DNA from: Robiginitomaculum sp. | Lineage (GTDB): Bacteria > Pseudomonadota > Alphaproteobacteria > Caulobacterales > Maricaulaceae | Direction: 5' to 3' | Assembly (NCBI GenBank): GCA_002733495.1 | Contig: NVVV01000018.1 | Coordinates: 1-52,382 of the forward strand | Length of the DNA stretch: 52,382 nt | Shown: positions 1 through 7,708 of the stretch, piece after piece | How positions within the stretch are numbered: the first letter of the stretch is position 1 | How the letters are laid out: every line of letters begins with the position of its first letter | Notes under the pieces: generated by a model | Database searches by the model: none | Seen by the model: the letters and a program-made list of their open reading frames with translations, nothing else | Told to the model about the DNA's origin: nothing | Position numbers and translations under genes: made by a program

Positions 1-34
1 TCACAGCATAAAAATAAAGCTAAGGCGATGTTGA

Positions 35-718
35 TTATGCGGGCGCGTTTGTTTGAAGCTGAACGTAGTCGGGTTGATCAGGAACGCTCTGAAGCGCGTA
101 AATGACCCCAAGGCCCAGGTTGGCGGTTTTTCCTTTGGGAAACAGCCAGGCATAACCGCCACGAATGTCGGCATTTAAAAAAATGTCGGTGGATTGAAAG
201 GGCTTAAGCAGAGGCACGCTGATCTGTCGGGTTTCAAGAACGTCCTCATTGGTCGAGCCAATGGCCTTGCCCGCCAAAGAGTGCGGCCCATCTGTGCCAA
301 TGATGACTTTGGGGCGAAGGCATGTGCCATCTGCCAGAAGAACATGGCCCTCTTCGGTTACTTGGCGCACATTAATGCCATAGTGGCAAAGCGCGCCGGC
401 CTTGGCCGCTTCACCCGCCAAAGCGGCATCAAATTCTGCACGATCAATCATCCGCCCCGGAAAATTTGCCATCAGATCGGGGGCATCATTTTCAACTTCT
501 GTGAGCATGGACGTGATGTTTTGCACATGGCACCCGCGCAAGTTATTAACCATATTTCCGATAAGTGCGGGCACAAATTCAGCGCACTGAACTGGGTTTC
601 CGGGTGATACTTTTCGTTCAACCGTTAAGGTTAAGGAATTATTTTGCGCGGCCAAAATGGCGGCACAAGACCCCGCAGGGCCAAGACCTAAAACCAGTAT
701 GTCTGGCGTGGTGTGCAT
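35..718 (-). CDS. lipT: LipT-like FAD-dependent oxidoreductase (geranylgeranyl-reductase family), short C-terminus
   Basis: Flavoprotein of the geranylgeranyl reductase-like family. An N-terminal Rossmann motif GLGPAG (about residues 11-16) and a second FAD motif GTDG are visible, plus an NPVQCAEF segment. The start is set at MHTTPDILVLG because its ATG overlaps the TGA of the radical SAM gene (TGATG at 716-720), implying translational coupling. Members encoded beside lipoate-assembly radical SAM enzymes in sHdr loci are called LipT and are thought to supply electrons for sulfur insertion. At 227 residues the protein looks C-terminally short: it stops soon after the conserved NLGLGVI segment, and another frame stays open to the window edge. 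Family and partnership are fairly secure; the exact role is inference. Confidence 0.7.
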   Translation of the reverse strand: MHTTPDILVLGLGPAGSCAAILAAQNNSLTLTVERKVSPGNPVQCAEFVPALIGNMVNNLRGCHVQNITSMLTEVENDAPDLMANFPGRMIDRAEFDAALAGEAAKAGALCHYGINVRQVTEEGHVLLADGTCLRPKVIIGTDGPHSLAGKAIGSTNEDVLETRQISVPLLKPFQSTDIFLNADIRGGYAWLFPKGKTANLGLGVIYALQSVPDQPDYVQLQTNAPA

Positions 719-1755
719 CAGGCGGCACAGGTCGCAGAAACTTGGGCAGATTCGCTGCCGCCAATTTTTATGGCGCAACAGGCATGTTCCTGATGGTACG
801 GGCGACCAATCGCGTCCGATACGGCCACGGCGCCATCGGCGGGAAAGGCAATGCCATCAAGGCCAGCCATTACGGCATAGGCATCTGTGACGCGTTTGTG
901 CATGCCCGGCGGACGGGCACAGCCCAAAAGGACTTGCCGGTCCGGTATGCGCTTGCGTGCTTTCAGGAAGATGCGCCCCACATCCAAGGTCGAGGGCGTT
1001 TTAAACGTGCCGGGCTTGGCGTAAAATGGCATAATCACCACCAGCACCAATGCGTGCACGTCATAACGGCTGACAATATCCAGGGCATTTTCCTCACCCA
1101 GAATTTTCCCGTAATGCAAGCCCACCACAATATGTGGTGTGACTTTCAGCTTGGTCGAGGTGAGCGCCGCCAAGGTGGCCTCAAAATCGGCCACGGGCCG
1201 CTCCAGCTTATAGACCTGCTCGATAGTTTCTTGCGCCCCGATGACATCCATCATTGCCGAATCGACACCAGCAGATTCCATGCGTTTGGCGGCGGCTTCA
1301 TCCAGAAGGGCCGTGTGGATGGCAATCTGAAGATGTGGAAAATCGGTTTTCAATTTTTCAACGACGGGCAGATACCGCTCGTATTTAATTTCGTTTCGCT
1401 TGTTCGAACCACCAGAAAGCAAAAAGCCTTGCAGGTTTTGCAGCACAACCATGTCGCGCACTTGCTGGTCCAGATGTTCGGGCTTTACCGCCGGGATCAT
1501 CGGTTCCAGAATTTTTTTCTGGCAATGATCACAATTTAACGCACACCCTCCGGCTGTGATTGAAAAGGCCGGGAACGAGTTTTTACCACAGCCGGATAGC
1601 TCGGATGATTCGTATTCCTTAAACGTCGGGGTGGAAAAACGAATGGGCCGGGCCAGCGATTGGGCGGCGTTTTGCTCGAAGGCCTTTATAAGGTCAGAAT
1701 CAAGCTCCGCATCTTCCAGCGCTTCGATATCCAATACGCTTTGCTGCCAATTCAT
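718..1755 (-). CDS. Radical SAM lipoyl sulfur insertase, LipS1/LipS2 type
   Basis: Radical SAM protein of 345 residues with the canonical CxxxCxxC cluster motif CALNCDHC at residues 71-78 and further cysteines near residue 56 and at the extreme C-terminus. In bacteria with sHdr sulfur oxidation, paired radical SAM proteins LipS1 and LipS2 insert the two sulfur atoms into octanoyl groups on lipoate-binding proteins; the coupled lipT-like gene and lbpA in this window fit that assignment. I cannot decide between LipS1 and LipS2, and no second copy is in the window. The start MNWQQS is preferred over an upstream ATG at 1815 because AAGGGG lies about 6-8 bases before it. It is divergent from the GATase-like gene. 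Confidence 0.75.
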   Translation of the reverse strand: MNWQQSVLDIEALEDAELDSDLIKAFEQNAAQSLARPIRFSTPTFKEYESSELSGCGKNSFPAFSITAGGCALNCDHCQKKILEPMIPAVKPEHLDQQVRDMVVLQNLQGFLLSGGSNKRNEIKYERYLPVVEKLKTDFPHLQIAIHTALLDEAAAKRMESAGVDSAMMDVIGAQETIEQVYKLERPVADFEATLAALTSTKLKVTPHIVVGLHYGKILGEENALDIVSRYDVHALVLVVIMPFYAKPGTFKTPSTLDVGRIFLKARKRIPDRQVLLGCARPPGMHKRVTDAYAVMAGLDGIAFPADGAVAVSDAIGRPYHQEHACCAIKIGGSESAQVSATCAA

Positions 1756-1784
1756 TGCCTGCCCCTTGCTGTGGTGGTCAATAT

Positions 1785-1804
1785 GCGAATTATCTAATAT
1801 ACAG
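1785..1804. promoter_or_regulatory. AT-rich candidate operator between the divergent lip genes
   Basis: The 92-base divergent spacer holds GAATTATCTAATATAC. Its core TCTAATAT recurs in the dsrE promoter at about 3119-3126, where it is part of a perfect tandem ATATTCTA repeat. Shared placement at both sHdr-locus promoters suggests a common regulator, for instance an ArsR-family sHdrR-like repressor known from sHdr loci. No such gene is in the window; this is inference. Confidence 0.3.
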
Positions 1805-1847
1805 TCTGACAGCATGTGCGCTTGATCGCAAGAGGGTTGCTAAATCG

Positions 1848-2543
1848 ATGAAATATTTGTCCGTCATACAACATACGTCTGCCGAATATCTGGGCCTGAT
1901 GGAAGATCATCTGGAAGGGCGGCGCATTCGTTTTAACTATGCGCGGCCCTTTACCGAGAAAGGCAAGCCGCCAGACGTGAATACGCTGGGCGATGGTCTG
2001 GTGCTGCTGGGCGGTGGCCCATGGGGCAGTGCAGGGGGGCGCGATGTGCCCACACTGGAAGATGAGATCACGCTGACCCGGGCGGCGCTGATGACGGGCT
2101 TGCCGATTCTGGCCTTTGGTCTTGGCGCGCAAATCCTCAGCTTGGCTGCTGAGGGCGGGGTTGAGCCCACACCGTTAGAGTTTAAGGCCGGGACCGCGCT
2201 TCGTGTGGATGATAATGCGTTAAATGGCTATTTGCCCGAAACCTTCCCCCACATCACCTATATGCGTGACCGCCCGGTGCCGCCAGATTATGCGCGCATA
2301 CTGGCCGAGGATGCGGCGGGGCACCCCGCCGTTTTTCAGATCGGCGAGCACGCCTTTGGCTTTACTGGCCATCCGGGCTTTAAACTGGCCATGGCCGAAG
2401 ACCTGATCATGGAATTTGAAGAAGGCCCCGTGGGCGATACCAAAGAGGCCTTTGCCAATTTCCGTGGCATGAAAACCCAGATCGAAGACGCTCTGGTGCC
2501 GATCATGACCGGGATTATCCAGATGACCGGCTGGATGCGGTAG
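1848..2543 (+). CDS. Class I glutamine amidotransferase-like protein, catalytic Cys missing
   Basis: Class I GATase fold, 231 residues. The nucleophile-elbow region reads PILAFGLGAQIL (residues 86-97), where active enzymes have G-x-C-x-G-x-Q: the cysteine position is Gly91 (codon ggt at 2118). The catalytic His-x-Glu region reads GHPGF, with His175 kept and the glutamate replaced by Gly177. It is therefore unlikely to hydrolyse glutamine. GATase-like genes are reported near lipoate-assembly genes in sHdr loci, so it may bind a protein or lipoyl intermediate. The start ATG has AGAGGG about 11 bases upstream; the open frame extends further upstream but lacks a better site. Confidence 0.75.
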   Translation: MKYLSVIQHTSAEYLGLMEDHLEGRRIRFNYARPFTEKGKPPDVNTLGDGLVLLGGGPWGSAGGRDVPTLEDEITLTRAALMTGLPILAFGLGAQILSLAAEGGVEPTPLEFKAGTALRVDDNALNGYLPETFPHITYMRDRPVPPDYARILAEDAAGHPAVFQIGEHAFGFTGHPGFKLAMAEDLIMEFEEGPVGDTKEAFANFRGMKTQIEDALVPIMTGIIQMTGWMR

Positions 2544-2562
2544 GGCAGGCCAAGCCACGCTT

Positions 2563-2641
2563 AAGCCGGGTAATGACACATTTTGGGAAATGAAAATCAT
2601 TCACATTTTGTCATCGCCCGACTTGTTCGGGTGATCCAGTT
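2563..2641. repeat. Composite palindromic intergenic repeat, left copy
   Basis: AAGCCGGGTAATGACA, a TTTTGGGAAATG spacer, then TGTCATCGCCCGA...TCGGGTGATCCAGTT. The same composite (GGGTAATGACA - TTTTTGGGAAATG - TGTCATTACCGGG) recurs after the GIY-YIG gene at 2979-3048. The individual palindromes resemble dispersed alphaproteobacterial repeats. Confidence 0.75.
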
Positions 2642-2656
2642 GCGCAATGCTGCCCT

Positions 2657-2959
2657 ATGCATGACCGCATCTATTCAGTCTATATGCTGGCCAGTAAACG
2701 CAATGGAACCTTGTACACAGGTGTCACCAACGATCTGGTTCGACGCGTGTATGAACATCGTGAAAAGCTGGCCGAAGGCTTCACCAAGAAACATGGTGTT
2801 TCCATGCTGGTTTGGCATGAGGAGTTTTCGGATATTGAGTTGGCCATACGATGCGAAAAGCGGATCAAAAAATACCCGAGAAAATGGAAGTTGAATTTGA
2901 TAGAAGTGGGCAATCCTGACTGGAATGATCTCTGGGATGAAATAACTGGATTATATTAG
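2657..2959 (+). CDS. GIY-YIG nuclease superfamily small protein
   Basis: Stand-alone GIY-YIG domain of 100 residues, in the YhbQ/UPF0213-like group. Its signature appears as VYMLA...LYTGVTNDL near residues 8-27, followed by the conserved Arg of RRVYEH and the Glu/Lys-rich RCEKRIKKYPRKWK segment. Such proteins are putative DNA endonucleases of unknown physiological role. The gene interrupts the sHdr/lip locus and is bracketed by two direct copies of a composite palindromic repeat, suggesting it arrived or is maintained with them. The ATG at 2657 has no strong ribosome binding site, and the left repeat ends just upstream of it. Confidence 0.85.
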   Translation: MHDRIYSVYMLASKRNGTLYTGVTNDLVRRVYEHREKLAEGFTKKHGVSMLVWHEEFSDIELAIRCEKRIKKYPRKWKLNLIEVGNPDWNDLWDEITGLY

Positions 2960-2961
2960 GG

Positions 2962-3048
2962 CTGGATTACCCGGATAAACCGGGTAATGACAATTTTTGG
3001 GAAATGTACTCATTATGTCATTACCGGGCTTGTCCCGGTAATCCAGTT
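2962..3048. repeat. Composite palindromic intergenic repeat, right copy
   Basis: CTGGATTACCCGG...GGGTAATGACA (2962-2992) is followed after 23 bases by its inverted partner TGTCATTACCGGG...GGTAATCCAG (3016-3046). The pair can fold into one long hairpin and matches the repeat to the left of the GIY-YIG gene. Confidence 0.8.
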
Positions 3049-3100
3049 CTTCAGAAAGACCTTAAACGGCGTCTCACACCAAAAAGATGTAAAATCCTGC

Positions 3101-3130
3101 TTGCATTCATTAGCATATTCTAATATTCTA
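3101..3130 (+). promoter_or_regulatory. Probable dsrE-hdr operon promoter with tandem 8-mer
   Basis: TTGCAT (3101-3106) and TATTCT (3124-3129) are separated by 17 bases, about 95 bases before the dsrE start. The -10 overlaps a perfect tandem duplication of ATATTCTA (3115-3122 and 3123-3130), a plausible repressor site. Prediction by eye only. Confidence 0.4.
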
Positions 3131-3224
3131 TCCGAAACGAGGCAAAGTGCCGCAGGGGAGAAATCCTAGGAGCACCGCCCAAAACAGGTCACGCAAAGTG
3201 GGCCGCCGGAGGGAGAGAAGACAC

Positions 3225-3602
3225 ATGGCTGATAAGCTGATGATCATTATGGCCAATACAGATCCACGCAATGGCGAGGAATTGGGTGCCCCGATATTTC
3301 AGGCCACCGTGGCCGCCGCCATGGAATATGAGGTCGAGGTGATTTGCACGGCTACCGCAGGCCGGTTGATGAAAAAAGGCGAAGCTGAGAAAATGTTTGT
3401 CAAGGAAGGCTCGCCCAAGAGTGTTTATTCCTTCATTCAGGATGCCCACGAAGCGGGCGTGAAGTTTTTTTGCTGTTCTCCCAATCTCGACCTTTTCGAT
3501 ATGACGACGGACGATCTGATCCCCGAATGCGAAGGCATTGTCGGTGGGGCCTACCTCATTGAAGAGGTGATGGAAGAAGACGTCAAAGTCCTGACCTATT
3601 AG
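3225..3602 (+). CDS. dsrE: DsrE-family sulfurtransferase of the sHdr locus (DsrE3-like)
   Basis: DsrE/DsrF-like sulfur carrier of 125 residues in the cytoplasm. A vicinal cysteine pair is visible at Cys83-Cys84 (KFFCCSPNLD), with another cysteine at residue 41. DsrE3-type proteins of sHdr organisms use such a pair to receive sulfane sulfur from TusA or rhodanese and pass it on to the sHdr complex; this is family knowledge applied here. The start is chosen at MADKLM because GGAGGGAG precedes it; the frame is open further upstream without a good site. It is the first gene of the hdr operon, 24 bases before hdrC1. Confidence 0.88.
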   Translation: MADKLMIIMANTDPRNGEELGAPIFQATVAAAMEYEVEVICTATAGRLMKKGEAEKMFVKEGSPKSVYSFIQDAHEAGVKFFCCSPNLDLFDMTTDDLIPECEGIVGGAYLIEEVMEEDVKVLTY

Positions 3603-3626
3603 GCCTGATCATTAGAGGAAGACGCC

Positions 3627-4376
3627 ATGTCTCATTCTGCCAGCACCCGCGTTCAGGAATTTATCGGTGATCCGTTTGCCGATGAATCAGTCGTTCCGCA
3701 GGAAAAGCTGGAAGAAATATTTTCCGATATTCAGTCAGACCTGCGTTTTGATTATGAGTTAAACGGTTGCCTGAATTGCGGCATTTGCACGGCAACGTGC
3801 CCGGCGGCACACTATTACGACTTTTCCCCCCGCGAAATCGTCCAGCTTTTATGGACCGAAAACCTAGACGGCATTTACGATGCCATGCAGGAAAAAATAT
3901 GGGCCTGCGCGCAATGCTATACCTGTGCGGCGCGCTGTCCGTTTGGCAATTCGCCCGGTGGCCTGATTATGATTATGCGGGAAACGGCCATTAAGCACGG
4001 CATGGAAAGTGCCAAGAATGTGCTGCGCCCGTTTTCCCGGGTGATGTTAAAATTGATCTCGACCGGCAACCAGCTTTCCCCCGATATGATCAACCCCGAA
4101 CACTTTGCCGATTGGGGCCCCAATATTTCAAAGGTTGATGCGCCACTGAAGTTGTTGCGCAAGGCTATCCCCATGCCGACCCTGAATACCACGGAAACGG
4201 CCTGGGAAGTGAATTTGAAAACCTCCGTGGAACTTTACACCATCTGGGAAGAAACCGGCGTTTTGGACCAGTTGGAAACTGTGGATGAAAACCTGTTCGA
4301 CGTGATCTTGGACATTATGGACGAGAAGCGTGAGGACTGGGACGACTGGAAAGACGAGCAGGACGATGAAGACTGA
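3627..4376 (+). CDS. hdrC1: sHdrC1, heterodisulfide reductase subunit C-like ferredoxin protein
   Basis: Iron-sulfur subunit of the sulfur-oxidising heterodisulfide-reductase-like complex, 249 residues. Two CxxCxxCxxxCP motifs are visible: Cys48/51/54/58 (CLNCGICTATCP) and Cys94/97/100/104 (CAQCYTCAARCP), enough for two [4Fe-4S] clusters linking the HdrB active site to the flavin of HdrA. The C-terminus is unusually acidic. AGAGGAAG precedes the ATG. The order C1-B1-A-hyp-C2-B2 is diagnostic of sHdr rather than of methanogen Hdr. Confidence 0.92.
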   Translation: MSHSASTRVQEFIGDPFADESVVPQEKLEEIFSDIQSDLRFDYELNGCLNCGICTATCPAAHYYDFSPREIVQLLWTENLDGIYDAMQEKIWACAQCYTCAARCPFGNSPGGLIMIMRETAIKHGMESAKNVLRPFSRVMLKLISTGNQLSPDMINPEHFADWGPNISKVDAPLKLLRKAIPMPTLNTTETAWEVNLKTSVELYTIWEETGVLDQLETVDENLFDVILDIMDEKREDWDDWKDEQDDED

Positions 4377-4402
4377 TCGTCAAACCCGATAAGGAGACCA
4401 TA

Positions 4403-5764
4403 ATGGCCACCAAAGACAATAATGACGGCGAACGCTTTACCGGACACGGGTCCGAATGGCGCGATTCTGATCTTTCCAAGGAAGACGCGCTGGTTGCCAC
4501 CGCCTGGATCGAGCAAAAGATCAACAAGCGCTCTATGCTGACCAATAAGACCCGCGTCCATGACATTCGCGATACCATGTGGGAGCTTGAAAAAGACGGC
4601 GAGATTGTTGTGCACCGGGTTACCGACGAGCACGAGCCGGTAATGGCAAAAACACTTTATGGCTGGGACAAAAAAATCCCGACCAATCAGCTTTGGCACC
4701 ATAAATCCTGTGGTCAGTGCGGCAATATTCCGGGCTATCCGGCATCGCTATTGTGGCTGATGAACATGATGGACATCCGCTATCTGGATGAGACCGATCA
4801 GACCTCTTGTACGGCCTGGAATTATCATGGATCGGGCATTGGTAATATCGAAAGTCTGGCGGCGGTTTTCCTGCGTAATTTCCACCAAGCCTATGTTTCG
4901 GCCAAGGCCGAAGGCAAGCCAGAAGGGTATTATTACCCGCTGGTCCATTGCGGCACGTCCTTTGGTAATTACAAGGAAGTGCGCGAATATTTGCTGCTTT
5001 CGTCAGAGCTACGCGAGCGGGTTAAAAAGATCCTCGGCAAACTGGATCGCCTTGTGGACGGCAAATTGCTGATCCCCGAAGAAGTGGTGCATTACTCCGA
5101 ATGGACCCATGTGATGCGTCACCGCATCAAGGAACATCAGGTGATTGATTGCTCTAACATTCGGGCCACTATTCACCCGGCTTGCCATGTGTATAAGATG
5201 GTGCCGCAAGACGTGATCTATGATGATGATGTGCTGAATGGTGACCGGGTCGCGGTGTCCACCGGTATTATGGAGGCTTTGGGCACCCAGGTCATTGATT
5301 ATTCAACCTGGTATGATTGCTGCGGCTTTGGCTTTCGCCACATCATTTCCGAGCGCGAGTTTACCCGCTCTTTCGCCATTGATCGCAAGATCAAGGTTGC
5401 CGTCGAAGAGGCCAATTCCGATGTGATGATCGGCCATGATACGGGCTGTATCACCACGCTGGACAAGAACCAGTGGATTGGTCAGGCCGAGGGCAAGAAT
5501 TATGACCTGCCGGTGATTTCCGATGTGCAATTTGCGGCGCTGGTATGCGGGGCGCACCCTTACAAGATCGTGCAGTCGCATTGGCATGCTTCCTCCACCG
5601 AGAAGCTGTTTGAAAAACTTGGCATCGACTGGCGTGAAAAGAAGGTCGAATTTGAAGGCTATCTGAAACAGATCGAAGCCGGTGGTGAACAGGAAAACCT
5701 GTACGACCCCCGCCGACGTATTACCGGCGGCCCTGGATTTAAAAAACAAGAGCAGATCACATGA
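4403..5764 (+). CDS. hdrB1: sHdrB1, heterodisulfide reductase subunit B-like
   Basis: CCG-domain protein of 453 residues, long for HdrB because of an N-terminal extension. The C-terminal half has the cysteine set Cys261, Cys306-Cys307 (YDCCGFG) and Cys349, expected to hold a non-cubane [4Fe-4S] cluster. The final CxxC of classical CCG domains is reduced to a single Cys349 (TGCITT). The N-terminal half has scattered cysteines (103, 106, 136, 183, 250) instead of a full CCG motif. HdrB subunits carry the thiol/disulfide chemistry; in sHdr this should be oxidation of sulfur bound to LbpA or DsrE. AAGGAG precedes the start, and the TGA overlaps the hdrA ATG (ATGA). Confidence 0.9.
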   Translation: MATKDNNDGERFTGHGSEWRDSDLSKEDALVATAWIEQKINKRSMLTNKTRVHDIRDTMWELEKDGEIVVHRVTDEHEPVMAKTLYGWDKKIPTNQLWHHKSCGQCGNIPGYPASLLWLMNMMDIRYLDETDQTSCTAWNYHGSGIGNIESLAAVFLRNFHQAYVSAKAEGKPEGYYYPLVHCGTSFGNYKEVREYLLLSSELRERVKKILGKLDRLVDGKLLIPEEVVHYSEWTHVMRHRIKEHQVIDCSNIRATIHPACHVYKMVPQDVIYDDDVLNGDRVAVSTGIMEALGTQVIDYSTWYDCCGFGFRHIISEREFTRSFAIDRKIKVAVEEANSDVMIGHDTGCITTLDKNQWIGQAEGKNYDLPVISDVQFAALVCGAHPYKIVQSHWHASSTEKLFEKLGIDWREKKVEFEGYLKQIEAGGEQENLYDPRRRITGGPGFKKQEQIT

Positions 5765-6813
5765 GCACGAAACCAATCCTGATCGTAGGTGGCGGCCCGG
5801 CTGGGCTGGCGGCTGCACATTCTCTGGCCAGCGTTGGTCAGAAATGTATCATCGTAGAAAAAAAAGACAGTCTGGGCGGTACGCCGATCCATTCTGGCTA
5901 TGCCAAGCTGGTGCCTTCCGGTGAATGGGCCAAAGACGCCATTGGCGGCATGGTTGACCGGGTGACGGGCAATAAGCTGATCACCGTGAAAACCGGCACC
6001 ACGGTTTCTGAGTTTTCCGGCAAAGCGGGTAATTTTTCGGTCAAGTACTCAGAGGGTAAGGGCAATAGCGTTTCTTCTGCCGTTTTGTGTACTGGCTTTA
6101 CACATTTTGATAGCATCAATAAGCCAGAATGGGGTTTTGGCACCTATGAAGATGTGGTGACCACCACACAAGTAGAACAGATGATTTCATCCGGGCAGGG
6201 GGTGCGCCGCCCCTCCAATGGGGAAAAGCCAAAACGCGTGGCTATTTTGCTCTGCGTTGGCTCCCGTGATCGGCAAATCGGTCGCGAATGGTGCTCAAAA
6301 ATCTGTTGTACGGTTTCGGCCAATCTGGCGATGGAAATTCGCGAAGAACTGCCCGATTGCCACGTCTATATCTATTATATGGACATCCGTACCTTTGGCC
6401 TTCTGGAAACCAAATATTACTGGAGAAGCCAGGAAGAGTTCAAAGTTAAATATATCAAGGCGCGGATCGCCGAGGTCACCTCGGATGGTGACAAAATCAT
6501 TGTCAAAGGCGAAGACACACTGGTCAAACGCCCGATCACCATCCCGTTTGACCTGGTAGTGCACGCCATAGGCATGGACCCCAATGTAGACAACATGCTG
6601 ATCTCGTCGATCTTTGATGTCGATCTGGAACCCAATGGCTTTATTGACCGGGCCTCCTCTTATGGTGGCATGGGGGCCAGCTCCAGAGAGGGTGTATTTG
6701 TTGCCGGTTCTGCCACGGGGCCGGAAACCATTGATGATTCCATTGCCCAGGGGCAGGCGGCGGCGTTTAGCGCGCTGGCCATTGCCAATGGTCAGATGGC
6801 AGCGGCGGAGTAA
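5761..6813 (+). CDS. hdrA: sHdrA, heterodisulfide reductase subunit A-like flavoprotein
   Basis: FAD and iron-sulfur subunit of the sHdr complex, 350 residues, much shorter than methanogen HdrA because the extra ferredoxin and thioredoxin-reductase insertions are missing, as is usual for sHdrA. The FAD motif GGGPAGLAAA is at residues 10-19. A cysteine cluster at 165, 178, 182 and 183 (CVGSRD...CSKICC) matches the conserved [4Fe-4S] site. A C-terminal FAD contact resembles GVFVAGSATGPETIDDS. It starts within the hdrB1 stop (ATGA), so it is translationally coupled. It should pass electrons from the HdrB sites to NAD+ or another acceptor; the acceptor is not settled by sequence. Confidence 0.92.
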   Translation: MSTKPILIVGGGPAGLAAAHSLASVGQKCIIVEKKDSLGGTPIHSGYAKLVPSGEWAKDAIGGMVDRVTGNKLITVKTGTTVSEFSGKAGNFSVKYSEGKGNSVSSAVLCTGFTHFDSINKPEWGFGTYEDVVTTTQVEQMISSGQGVRRPSNGEKPKRVAILLCVGSRDRQIGREWCSKICCTVSANLAMEIREELPDCHVYIYYMDIRTFGLLETKYYWRSQEEFKVKYIKARIAEVTSDGDKIIVKGEDTLVKRPITIPFDLVVHAIGMDPNVDNMLISSIFDVDLEPNGFIDRASSYGGMGASSREGVFVAGSATGPETIDDSIAQGQAAAFSALAIANGQMAAAE

Positions 6814-6818
6814 AGCGG

Positions 6819-7700
6819 GTGCTTTCTTTTTTGAACAGATCAAAAAAGGACGCAGCCGCTTCGGCGGTGGCAGCCGCACGACCTAAGCTGGAGCTGTCTG
6901 GCCCGATCCTGCAACAATCTTTGCAGCAGTCGATCGCCGGGTGTGAGCCTTTGGGCGGCATTGAGCGCTATATCGAAGCGCTGAACCTGAAAAGCACCTT
7001 GTTCAAGGAAGCCTTGCTGGACGGCAAGCATGAAACCATGACGGCGGAAACCTTTGGTGGCCTGTGTGTGTTTATGTCGACGGTCCGTCGGCGCGTGGCC
7101 CCCTATCTTGAAGGGGAGGCCTTTGCCGTGATGAAAGCCGCCATTGGTGATTTGCTGACAGGGCGCGAAGATACGTCTACAGCGGATGCCCGCATAGCGG
7201 AATTTTGTAATGCCTTTCCGGTTGATAAAAAGCACCGTTGGGTGCGTGATCTGGCGGCAGAAATCCTGCATAATGTTGACCCGGAACGCTATCCCCTGAT
7301 GACGCGCTGGATGTGGGATGTAAAGGCCAATACCGGCTTTTTGCGCGAGGTGTGGTTTGATGATCAGATTGATCATATGACCCTGAAAGTGCCGGACACA
7401 TATCTGACTTTTATCACTCTGCGTGAGGAGTTGAGCCAGTATTTGACCGAGAATGGTATCTTTCGCGATGTGCTGACCTATATCGACCTTTTGTGTGCGC
7501 AAATCTATGCCGATTATATCTGTGCCCAGGGCGGATCGTACTTGCGTACCGACTTTTCCTCGCCGCAAGACCCTATGGAATATACCCGCCGCCTTCTGGG
7601 GCTGGACGGGATAAAGGCAAAAACCAATAAAACCCGGCTGAAATCCATCGACGGCACGGCTTTCGTGCTGGATGACGCCAATCTTCTTGAACAGAACTGA
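6819..7700 (+). CDS. Conserved hypothetical protein of sHdr operons (sHdrHyp)
   Basis: 293-residue soluble protein with no motif I recognise, apparently largely alpha-helical, with few cysteines. A hypothetical gene at exactly this place, between hdrA and hdrC2, is a constant part of sHdr operons, so it may be a structural or assembly component of the complex. The start is a GTG at 6819 with GGAG 8 bases upstream; the N-terminus (LSFLNRSKKDAAAS) is basic and probably disordered. It ends 8 bases before hdrC2. The function is unknown; only the context supports a link to the complex. Confidence 0.8.
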   Translation: MLSFLNRSKKDAAASAVAAARPKLELSGPILQQSLQQSIAGCEPLGGIERYIEALNLKSTLFKEALLDGKHETMTAETFGGLCVFMSTVRRRVAPYLEGEAFAVMKAAIGDLLTGREDTSTADARIAEFCNAFPVDKKHRWVRDLAAEILHNVDPERYPLMTRWMWDVKANTGFLREVWFDDQIDHMTLKVPDTYLTFITLREELSQYLTENGIFRDVLTYIDLLCAQIYADYICAQGGSYLRTDFSSPQDPMEYTRRLLGLDGIKAKTNKTRLKSIDGTAFVLDDANLLEQN

Positions 7701-7708
7701 GTAAGCCT

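Noticed and set aside
565-1539. Long open frame (324 codons) on the + strand
   Set aside because: Antisense to the radical SAM and LipT genes; protein is low-complexity, Cys/His/Gly-rich without a recognisable family. A shadow of the real genes.
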